DNA of 11,536 bases, from assembly GCA_016208665.1 (NCBI GenBank), contig JACQXT010000016.1, positions 1 through 11,536 on the forward strand, written 5' to 3'. This stretch comes from Chitinivibrionia bacterium. GTDB taxonomy: Bacteria > Krumholzibacteriota > Krumholzibacteriia > WVZY01. The position numbers and the translations under genes were made by a program. The notes under the pieces are model-generated. The model was not told the origin of the DNA and did not search any database. It saw only the letters and a list, made by a program, of their open reading frames with translations. Shown piece after piece: positions 1-5,766 of this stretch; the first letter of the stretch is position 1; each line of letters begins with the position of its first letter.

Positions 1-455
1 CATTCGGGTGCGCCTACAGCACAACGTCCCGTACGGCAAAGGGAATCGAATCCATCTCCGTTCCGTTCTTCGTCAATCAAACCACGGAACCGAACCTCGA
101 AATCAACGTGACCGAACGCATCATCGAGAACCTCGTGAACGATAATACCCTCGATGTAGTCGACGAGAAACGCGCGGACGCGGTTCTTGAAGGCACTATT
201 CTCGGTTTTGCCAACACTCCGTTTTCCTTCAACCGGGAACTCAACGCGGAGGAATACCACGTTGTCATAACGGTCGAATTGTCGCTGTTCAACAGGAAGC
301 TGAACGAACCGCTCTGGGCCAAGCGCACGATCAGAGGCGATGGATCTTATTTCCTCGATTCCACCGAGGAGGGGTTCAGTTACGACGACGCCCTCGAAGA
401 AGCCATCAAGGAGATCACGGATCAGATACTCAACCTCACCGTGCAGGACTGGTAA
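1..455 (+). CDS. lptE: LPS-assembly lipoprotein LptE, 5' end missing
   Basis: The reading frame is open from the window edge (first full codon at 3) to TAA at 453-455, so the start lies outside the window. The first visible residues are F-G-C-A-Y-S. This looks like the end of a lipobox, with the Cys codon at 9-11 as the lipidated residue, and G-C-x-Y-S is the typical start of mature LptE. It is followed by a stretch of the type seen in this family (ESISVPFFVNQT, then a TERIIENLVND helix, DAVLEGTILGF and a C-terminal EEAIKEITDQIL helix). LptE is an outer-membrane lipoprotein that plugs the LptD barrel and helps insert lipopolysaccharide. About 148 residues are visible from the Cys, close to a complete mature protein. 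holA begins 6 bases after the stop, so the two are probably co-transcribed. lptE beside holA is a common bacterial arrangement. The family call rests on motif pattern and neighbourhood, as LptE sequences diverge strongly. Confidence 0.82.
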   Translation, partial: FGCAYSTTSRTAKGIESISVPFFVNQTTEPNLEINVTERIIENLVNDNTLDVVDEKRADAVLEGTILGFANTPFSFNRELNAEEYHVVITVELSLFNRKLNEPLWAKRTIRGDGSYFLDSTEEGFSYDDALEEAIKEITDQILNLTVQDW

Positions 456-461
456 CGAGCG

Positions 462-1421
462 ATGGGCAGAACGTTGCAGCAGTACAAGGCCTTGTTCGAT
501 AGCATCGGCAGCACGCCTCCGCGGAGAATCTATCTCCTGTACGGCAGGGAAGAGTACCTGAAGAAGGAAATCGTCTCCGCCCTGATTCAGGCGGCGCTCC
601 CCGGCGCCAACCGAACGTTCAATCTTGATATCTTCTATGGGGACGAGTTCGACCGGAACGCGTTTAACGACCGCATTTCTTCCTTCCCGCTTTTCGCCGC
701 CCGGCGCATGGTGATTCTCAAGAAGTACGAAGATCTGGCCGCGGCCCACCGGGAATTCGTCGTCGAGCGCCTCGCAGCGATTCCAGAGTCGCTCACGGTG
801 GTTATCGAAAGCGCGGAGGAGAAAGCCGACGCGCCGAAACTGAAAGCCGTCAAGAGCCTGGCCGATGCGAACGGCGTTTCGTTCGATTGCAGGCATCTCT
901 CGGAGGAGGAGACTCTCCAGCGGGTGCGCATGCGGTTGAAAAAGGAAGGATTCGACATCGAACCGGACGCGCTCAAACTCCTCGTCGAGTCGGTCGGAAC
1001 GCAGATGCTGGATCTGGCCAACGAATTGGACAAGGTCGCCATCATCGCACGCGGCCGCACGGTGATCACGCGTGATATCGTCAAGGACGTCGTCGGCCGG
1101 TATCGGGCCGAGAACGTGTTCATGTTTCTCGAGCGCCTGGAGACGCAGGACCTCGGCGATACCTTGAAAACGATCAATGCGCTTCTGGACGGCGGCGAGG
1201 AACCCGTGTTCATCCTGGCGATGCTTCTCAGGCGGGTCCTGCAGCTCATGCAGGGAGCGCGGGCCGGCGGGCCGAGCGCCGCGAATCTCGAGCTCCTGCT
1301 GGAGAACCTCATGTGGGCTGACGAAAAGATGAAGACATCCCAGATCAGCGAGCGTACGATCCTCGAAGAAGCCTTCATTGCCTCCCATCAAAGAAAAAAG
1401 CTTGCCACTTTCTCGGGTTGA
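462..1421 (+). CDS. holA: DNA polymerase III subunit delta
   Basis: A 319-residue protein, slightly shorter than the roughly 340 of E. coli HolA. The N-terminal domain opens with the family hallmark YLLYGREEYL (about residues 24-33), where other delta subunits have a 'G-x-E/D-x-x-L' segment. It is followed by a region containing ISSFPLFAARRMVILKK (about 71-87), which matches the 'lPlFs.rRlV.v' motif of the family. The C-terminal part carries the helical collar domain (VFMFLERLE and the GGEEPVFILAMLLRR segment). Delta is the wrench of the clamp loader: it opens the beta sliding clamp and loads it on primed DNA. It has an AAA+ fold but does not itself hydrolyse ATP. The ATG is 6 bases after the lptE stop with only a weak purine-rich stretch before it, so translational coupling is likely. 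The last codons overlap a candidate promoter for trxA. Stop is TGA at 1419-1421. Confidence 0.92.
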   Translation: MGRTLQQYKALFDSIGSTPPRRIYLLYGREEYLKKEIVSALIQAALPGANRTFNLDIFYGDEFDRNAFNDRISSFPLFAARRMVILKKYEDLAAAHREFVVERLAAIPESLTVVIESAEEKADAPKLKAVKSLADANGVSFDCRHLSEEETLQRVRMRLKKEGFDIEPDALKLLVESVGTQMLDLANELDKVAIIARGRTVITRDIVKDVVGRYRAENVFMFLERLETQDLGDTLKTINALLDGGEEPVFILAMLLRRVLQLMQGARAGGPSAANLELLLENLMWADEKMKTSQISERTILEEAFIASHQRKKLATFSG

Positions 1422-1430
1422 TATTATAAA
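1402..1430 (+). promoter_or_regulatory. candidate sigma70 promoter for trxA
   Basis: TTGCCA at 1402-1407 (five of six bases of the -35 consensus) is followed after exactly 17 bases by TATAAA at 1425-1430 (five of six of the -10 consensus). The -35 lies inside the last codons of holA and the -10 just after its stop. A start near 1437 would give a leader of about 80 nt before trxA. Trx genes often have their own promoter, so internal transcription of the operon here is plausible. It is predicted from sequence only. Confidence 0.55.
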
Positions 1431-1446
1431 GGATGGAGTCCGCGCT

Positions 1447-1470
1447 CGGCTCCGGATCGATCCGGCGCCG
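1447..1470. repeat. inverted repeat in trxA leader
   Basis: A perfect 14-bp palindrome (CCGGATCGATCCGG, 1452-1465) is flanked, after one mismatched base on each side, by CGGC (1447-1450) and GCCG (1467-1470). It lies between the predicted promoter and the trxA ribosome-binding site. No T-run follows, so it is not a normal intrinsic terminator. It could be an operator or a leader hairpin, or have no function. Confidence 0.4.
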
Positions 1471-1498
1471 CTGGAACCCACATTCAAATGATACTGCC

Positions 1499-1506
1499 AA
1501 GGGAGG
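1499..1506 (+). promoter_or_regulatory. ribosome-binding site of trxA
   Basis: AAGGGAGG lies 10 bases before the ATG at 1517. It decides the trxA start in favour of 1517 rather than an in-frame ATG at 1433, which would add 28 residues with no thioredoxin similarity and would sit beside the predicted promoter. Confidence 0.75.
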
Positions 1507-1516
1507 CTGTAACAAC

Positions 1517-1846
1517 ATGGAGCATAATGAAATAGCCGAAGCTACGGACGATAATTTCGATCAAAAAGTGCGGAGAGCCTCGATCCCGGTGATCGTGGAT
1601 TTCTGGGCTCCCTGGTGCGGACCCTGCAAGATGGTGACGCCTATACTGGAGAAGATGGCGAACAAGTATAAGGGCACGGTCAAGTTCTTTTCGATGAACG
1701 TCGACGAGCAGAAGTCGAAGCCGGTCGAATACGCAATACGGAGTATTCCGACGCTCCTGTTTTTCAAAAACGGCGAAATCAAGAATCAAATGATCGGCGC
1801 CCAGAGCGAGGAGAATATCGAAGGCGCAATAAAGAAACTCCTGTGA
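1517..1846 (+). CDS. trxA: thioredoxin
   Basis: A 109-residue single-domain thioredoxin, the usual length for the family. The active site W-C-G-P-C-K has its two redox cysteines at residues 34 and 37, preceded by VIVDFWAPW as in classical TrxA. The cis-proline is in S-I-P-T (Pro78), and the GEIKNQMIGA segment near the end corresponds to the conserved 'G..v....G' loop. It acts as a general cytoplasmic disulfide reductant for ribonucleotide reductase, methionine sulfoxide reductase and similar partners, recharged by thioredoxin reductase, which is not seen in this window. There is no signal peptide or membrane anchor, so it is cytoplasmic. It has its own candidate promoter and a strong ribosome-binding site. 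The next gene starts 67 bases after the stop. Confidence 0.96.
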   Translation: MEHNEIAEATDDNFDQKVRRASIPVIVDFWAPWCGPCKMVTPILEKMANKYKGTVKFFSMNVDEQKSKPVEYAIRSIPTLLFFKNGEIKNQMIGAQSEENIEGAIKKLL

Positions 1847-1913
1847 GTTCGCGCGGCGCTGCGATTCATGCCTCCGGGCGGCGATTGTCCTCACCTGCAC
1901 TTCGAACGGATGT

Positions 1914-2162
1914 ATGGAACAGAAAGTCACCATCAACGCCAGGAATCTGTCCAATCCCGGACCCCGATTGCTGGTGGAGAACGCACTCTCCAAAGGACCC
2001 TCCGCCAGGATGCGCGTCGTCGTGAGCTCGCTCGAGGCGGCCGAGGACGTCAAAGCGCTGTTCCTATCGCGAGGAGCGGACGTCGAGGTCGAGCAGCTGG
2101 TCGGCGAGTATCATGTGCTTGCCGTGTTTTCCGGCGATGCGCCCGGAAACGATGCACGGTAG
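1914..2162 (+). CDS. TusA/SirA-like small protein without the catalytic Cys
   Basis: An 82-residue protein with the layout of the TusA (SirA/YeeD/YedF N-terminal) fold: a first strand and loop INARNLSNPGP (residues 7-17), a helix RLLVENALSKG, a strand MRVVVSS, a helix EAAEDVKALFLSRGADVEVE and a final strand HVLAVF. In sulfur-carrier TusA the loop reads D-x-R-G-L-x-C-P-x-P and the Cys carries persulfide sulfur for tRNA thiolation or other sulfur transfer. Here the position holds Asn14 (N-P-G-P), and no other Cys exists in the protein, so it cannot carry sulfur in that way. The ATG at 1914 has only a weak ribosome-binding site, and no better start is in frame. Its stop is 9 bases before leuS, and the AGGA that serves leuS overlaps that stop. 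Function is unknown; a binding or regulatory role is a guess. Confidence 0.7.
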   Translation: MEQKVTINARNLSNPGPRLLVENALSKGPSARMRVVVSSLEAAEDVKALFLSRGADVEVEQLVGEYHVLAVFSGDAPGNDAR

Positions 2163-2171
2163 GAATCGGCG

Positions 2172-4640
2172 ATGCAGACATACCCCCACAAGGAAATTGA
2201 AGCGAAATGGAAGGCGGTCTGGCGCGACTCCCGCTTGATGGAAGTAGATATCCGCGATACCGCGCGAAAATATTACTGCCTGATGATGTATCCCTATCCA
2301 TCGGGCGACCTCCATGTGGGGCACGGGCGCAACTATATCATCGGGGATGCGCTCGCCAGGTTCAAGCTCATGGAAGGCTGCAACGTCCTGGCGCCGATGG
2401 GGTGGGACGCATTCGGATTGCCCGCCGAGAACGCCGCGCTTCACCATAATATCCATCCGGCCGCGTGGACGAGGAATAATATCGCTAAAATGAAGAGGCA
2501 GTTCGACGAGTGGGGCGTCGTCTACGACTGGTCTCGCGAAGTGACGTCCTGCGATCCCGAATACTACAAATGGACGCAATGGCTCTTCGTGAAGCTGTTC
2601 AAGAGCGGGCTGGCATACCACACGGCCGCGTCAGTGAACTGGTTCCCGTCGTGCAAAATCGGAGGCATGTGCGAACGCTGCGGGAAGGCGGTGGGCGAGC
2701 GGTTTCTCGAGCAATGGTTTTTCAAGATAACCGAATTTGCGGACGTCCTGCTTGACGACCTGGAAACGCTCCAAGAGTGGCCGGAGCGCGTTTTGGTCAT
2801 GCAGAAGAACTGGATCGACAGGAGCGAAGGCCTCGAAATCGTGTTTCCGGTCAAAGACTCCGAGAGAACGCTCACATGTTTTACGACGAGGCCCGATACG
2901 ATCTGCGGCGCGACCTTCCTCGTGCTGGCGCCGGCGCATCCGCAAGTCGAAGCGCTCATTGCAGGAACCGGCCGCGAAGCCGCCGTGCGCTCGTTTGTGG
3001 AGGAGGAACGGCGGCTGCGCCTCACGACGAGGGAGCTCGTCGAACCTGAAAAGAAGGGCGTGTTCACCGGGCGGTACGCGGTCAATCCGGTGACCGGCGA
3101 GGAAATCCCGATCTATGCGGCTTCCTACGTGCTGATGGAATACGGCACCGGCATGATCATGGGCGTCCCCGCTCACGACCAAAGGGACTTCGAGTTTGCG
3201 AACGCGCACGGCCTGACGATACGCGAGGTCATACGGCCGACAACCGGACAATCACCGTTTCCGGACGCCGCGTACCCGGGAGACGGAATCATGGTGAACA
3301 GCGGATCGTTCGACGGCATGCGCAGCGAACTCGCATTCGAGCGCATCGCGGACGACCTCGAGCGCCGGTCGGCGGGGAAGAGGAAGATCAATTTCCGTTT
3401 GAGAGATTGGCTGATCTCCCGGCAGCGGTATTGGGGCGCCCCTATTCCCATGATCCACTGCCCGACCTGCGGCGCCGTGCCCGTTCCCGAGAACGAGCTC
3501 CCGGTGAAGCTGCCGGAGGACGTCGATTTCCATCCGAGAGGCGACGGCAAGAGCCCCCTAGCGAGCTGCGAATCCTTCTGCAAAACGAGATGTCCCTCCT
3601 GCTCGGGAGCCGCAGAACGGGATACCGACACCATGGACACGTTCGTAGATTCGAGCTGGTATTTTCTGCGTTACCTGAGCCCGAACGACGACACCAGGCC
3701 GTTCGATCCATCGCTTGCCGCGCGGTGGCTGCCTGTCGATCAATACATCGGCGGCGTGGAGCATGCGATTCTGCATCTGCTCTATTCGCGGTTCATAACG
3801 AAGTTTCTCAAGAAAGAGGGATTGATCGATTTTTCGGAGCCGTTCGCCCGTCTTTTTACACAGGGTATGATCTGCAAGGACGGGGCGAAAATGTCGAAGA
3901 GCAAAGGCAACGTGGTGAACCCCGGTCCGCTCATCGAAACGATAGGCGCGGATGCGATGCGGCTCTACATACTATTCCTGGGGCCTCCGGAAAAAGATGC
4001 GGAGTGGAAGGACGATAGTGTCGAGGGATGCCACCGCTTTCTGAATCGATTGTACCGGCTGCACGAGAAGCATGCCGCGATTCTGAGAATGGAGTCGAGC
4101 GCCGGATCCATAATACCGGACTCGCTGAGTCCTGAATGTAGGGAAGTGTTTCGTAAGACGCACTGGACGATTCTCAAGGTCAAAGAGGATATCGCAGACG
4201 ATTTCCATTTCAAGACCGCAATAAGCGCCATTATGGAGCTCAATAATGCTCTGAATGCCTTTTCAGAACACAGTGCAATAAAGGAAGGTAGCCCCGAGGC
4301 GCAAATTCTTCGATACGCGTTCGAAAGCATGGTGCACCTGCTGGCGCCCATGACTCCTCATATTTGTGAGGAATTATGGCAGCAATTGGGCCATACGGAT
4401 AGCGTTTTCAGGCATCCATTGCCCGAAGCTAATTCGGAATTCGCGAAGGCGGCGTTCGCCACACTCGTGGTGCAGATCGACAGCAAGATCCGCGCTAAAA
4501 TCGAAATACCCGCGGATTCCACCGAAGAAGAGATACGCCAACTGGCGCTCGCTCACGACCGCATCCAATCCCTGGTCCAAGGGAAAACACCGCGCAAAGT
4601 CATCGTAATCGGGAACAAGCTGGTCAATATCGTGATGTAG
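2172..4640 (+). CDS. leuS: leucyl-tRNA synthetase
   Basis: An 822-residue class I aminoacyl-tRNA synthetase that charges tRNA(Leu) in the cytoplasm. It has the HIGH-type motif H-V-G-H at 48-51 after MMYPYPSGDL, and K-M-S-K-S at 573-577. The CP1 editing domain shows T-T-R-P-D-T at 238-243 and G-V-P-A-H-D-Q-R-D at 331-339, where Asp336 matches the aspartate that binds mischarged amino acids. DWLISRQRYWG, DTMDTFVDSSWYFLRY and YIGGVEHAILHLLYSRF are all typical of bacterial LeuRS. The C-terminal tRNA-binding domain ends in KLVNIVM. It is somewhat shorter than the usual ~860. Part of the shortening is at the zinc hairpin (157-171), where W-C-P-S-C plus about ten residues is reduced to WFPSCKIGGMCERC. 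AGGA at 2161-2164 gives a 7-base spacing to the ATG. It is the last gene of the + strand block. Confidence 0.97.
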   Translation: MQTYPHKEIEAKWKAVWRDSRLMEVDIRDTARKYYCLMMYPYPSGDLHVGHGRNYIIGDALARFKLMEGCNVLAPMGWDAFGLPAENAALHHNIHPAAWTRNNIAKMKRQFDEWGVVYDWSREVTSCDPEYYKWTQWLFVKLFKSGLAYHTAASVNWFPSCKIGGMCERCGKAVGERFLEQWFFKITEFADVLLDDLETLQEWPERVLVMQKNWIDRSEGLEIVFPVKDSERTLTCFTTRPDTICGATFLVLAPAHPQVEALIAGTGREAAVRSFVEEERRLRLTTRELVEPEKKGVFTGRYAVNPVTGEEIPIYAASYVLMEYGTGMIMGVPAHDQRDFEFANAHGLTIREVIRPTTGQSPFPDAAYPGDGIMVNSGSFDGMRSELAFERIADDLERRSAGKRKINFRLRDWLISRQRYWGAPIPMIHCPTCGAVPVPENELPVKLPEDVDFHPRGDGKSPLASCESFCKTRCPSCSGAAERDTDTMDTFVDSSWYFLRYLSPNDDTRPFDPSLAARWLPVDQYIGGVEHAILHLLYSRFITKFLKKEGLIDFSEPFARLFTQGMICKDGAKMSKSKGNVVNPGPLIETIGADAMRLYILFLGPPEKDAEWKDDSVEGCHRFLNRLYRLHEKHAAILRMESSAGSIIPDSLSPECREVFRKTHWTILKVKEDIADDFHFKTAISAIMELNNALNAFSEHSAIKEGSPEAQILRYAFESMVHLLAPMTPHICEELWQQLGHTDSVFRHPLPEANSEFAKAAFATLVVQIDSKIRAKIEIPADSTEEEIRQLALAHDRIQSLVQGKTPRKVIVIGNKLVNIVM

Positions 4641-4675
4641 CCTGGAGGCGAAACGAGAGGTTCGAGCGGCTAGAA

Positions 4676-4697
4676 TCCGGAGGCCGGAAGAGTTTTT
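4676..4697 (+). terminator. weak candidate terminator after leuS
   Basis: TCCGG (4676-4680), a three-base loop and CCGGA (4684-4688) form a perfect 5-bp GC-rich hairpin, followed by AGAG and five T (4693-4697). It lies 36 bases after the leuS stop, in a convergent gap. The stem is short and the T-run is offset by four bases, so strength is uncertain. Confidence 0.4.
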
Positions 4698-4703
4698 ATA
4701 GGC

Positions 4704-4715
4704 TATGTTAACATA
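4704..4715. repeat. perfect 12-bp palindrome in convergent gap
   Basis: TATGTTAACATA reads identically on both strands. It sits in the AT-rich stretch between leuS and the converging TPR gene. It might be a protein-binding site or chance in AT-rich DNA. The remainder of the gap (4641-4828) shows no gene. Confidence 0.35.
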
Positions 4716-4828
4716 ATATATCTTATGCGCCATTTAATCGCCGGGCAAACAAGCCGCCGGAAGCATGTTTCGACGATCCCCTGCCGGACGGAATTGAACA
4801 GGTGCTGAAGAGAAGATGCGCGGCTATC

Positions 4829-5536
4829 CTATTGGGCTTGGGCGCCTTCGAGTATCGAGAGGGCTACCTGAGCGAGATCTTTCATGCGCCCCGTTCCATT
4901 CTTGGACACTTCTTCGAAGAGCGGCTTTGCCTTGAGCTGCATATCCGTGGTTTGGCTGTAAAACATGGCGGCCTGGTAGACGGTGCTCAGGTACCTCGGA
5001 TCATCCTTATCCATATCCTTGAGAAGGTTCTCGAGCAGCATTGCGGCGTCTTTATAGTTGCCGGTGCCTTCCATGGCAACGGCTTTGGCGATGATCGCAG
5101 CTTCTTTGAAGAGAGGGTATTTTCCTGATTGCCTGATATAAGCCTCGTACGCGGCTATGGCTTCGGAGAAGTTGGAAAGCCTCAAATTGCATTCGCCTTT
5201 ATAGAAAAGGGATATAACGCCGGCCCGAGCCCGGGAATACTGGTCGGAAATATCGGTGAACGATTTTTTTGCGCCTTCGAAATCGCCCTGGTCGTAAAGA
5301 AGGAGGGCCATCCCGAGCTTCCCTTCCGATTCCTGGGCCGTCTTCCGGCGCGCGTGGGAGGTGAAGAGCGAAAATCCAATGACAACGACGATAACCGCGA
5401 GGCCAATGGCTAACTGGTTAAAATGCAGCTTTGCCCATTCCGAAGCCTTGAGGGCATAGGTTACAAAGCTGTCCTGTTTGATCTGCTGTTTCTTGAGCCG
5501 TTTGCGTTTCGGCTTTTTCGTAGTATCTGCGGCCAC
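4829..5536 (-). CDS. membrane-anchored TPR protein, YfgM-like
   Basis: A 235-residue protein. It begins with a very basic cytoplasmic tail (KKPKRKRLKK near residues 7-16) and has a single membrane span at about 42-59 (LAIGLAVIVVVIGFSLF). The rest is a helical repeat region: QGDFEGAKKSF (about 83-93), ALYKG-like repeats around 107-134 with SNFSEAIAAYEAYI, and GNYKDAAMLLENLL (159-172). This is the architecture of YfgM/TPR_21-type proteins, where the TPR part faces the periplasm and binds chaperones or envelope proteins; the exact role here is inferred from architecture only. GTG at 5536 is chosen as start because AAGGGGG lies 9 bases before it. An ATG 60 bases further upstream would add 20 residues without similarity and lacks a good site. 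It is divergent from the phosphatase gene and convergent with leuS, so it is a single-gene unit. Stop is TAG at 4829-4831. Confidence 0.72.
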   Translation of the reverse strand: MAADTTKKPKRKRLKKQQIKQDSFVTYALKASEWAKLHFNQLAIGLAVIVVVIGFSLFTSHARRKTAQESEGKLGMALLLYDQGDFEGAKKSFTDISDQYSRARAGVISLFYKGECNLRLSNFSEAIAAYEAYIRQSGKYPLFKEAAIIAKAVAMEGTGNYKDAAMLLENLLKDMDKDDPRYLSTVYQAAMFYSQTTDMQLKAKPLFEEVSKNGTGRMKDLAQVALSILEGAQAQ

Positions 5537-5545
5537 AGGGCAAAA

Positions 5546-5552
5546 CCCCCTT
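5546..5552 (-). promoter_or_regulatory. ribosome-binding site deciding a GTG start
   Basis: On the minus strand AAGGGGG precedes GTG (5536-5534) by 9 bases. It favours this start over the upstream in-frame ATG at 5596. Confidence 0.6.
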
Positions 5553-5586
5553 CTAATATTGTGCTTTGGGAAATGAAGCGCATCTG

Positions 5587-5615
5587 AAAATACCATACGA
5601 GGGCGAGGGGTGCAA
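5587..5615 (-). promoter_or_regulatory. candidate promoter for the TPR gene
   Basis: On the minus strand TTGCAC (5615-5610), a 17-base spacer and TATTTT (5592-5587) have sigma70 spacing but only partial consensus (three and four of six). A start near 5580 would give a leader of about 45 nt. Weak evidence. Confidence 0.3.
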
Positions 5616-5656
5616 GAGTATTATTTTCGCTCCGCCGGCGGCTTCCGAAAAACGAA

Positions 5657-5686
5657 TTGACAGCATCCTGTCGGCGGTTCTAGGGT
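5657..5686 (+). promoter_or_regulatory. candidate promoter for the SpoIIE phosphatase gene
   Basis: A perfect -35 hexamer TTGACA (5657-5662) is followed after 18 bases by TAGGGT (5681-5686), which keeps the important T, A and final T of the -10. It lies about 75 bases before the ATG at 5767, in the divergent intergenic region. This position also argues against the longer 5566 start for the downstream gene. Confidence 0.4.
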
Positions 5687-5748
5687 TGGTTCCGTCACAA
5701 CGCAGCAGGTCCTGTTTTGGAGTTCCCCCGCGCGGTTCCCCGTCGCCC

Positions 5749-5754
5749 AGGAGG
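5749..5754 (+). promoter_or_regulatory. ribosome-binding site of the phosphatase gene
   Basis: AGGAGG ends 12 bases before the ATG at 5767. The spacing is long but this is the only strong site upstream of the first hydrophobic segment. Confidence 0.5.
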
Positions 5755-5766
5755 CGAAAGAGCAGG

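Noticed and set aside
1433..1516. Upstream in-frame ATG giving thioredoxin a 28-residue extension
   Set aside because: The extension has no thioredoxin similarity, overlaps the palindrome and predicted promoter start, and the strong ribosome-binding site points to 1517.
4736..4762. Hairpin as terminator for the TPR gene
   Set aside because: Only a 3-bp stem forms around GGCAAACAAGCC and no T-run follows on the minus strand.
5566..5766. Longer N-terminus for the SpoIIE phosphatase
   Set aside because: The 67 extra residues are Arg/Ser/Pro-rich without a domain, cover the divergent promoter region, and would place a membrane span after an odd tail.
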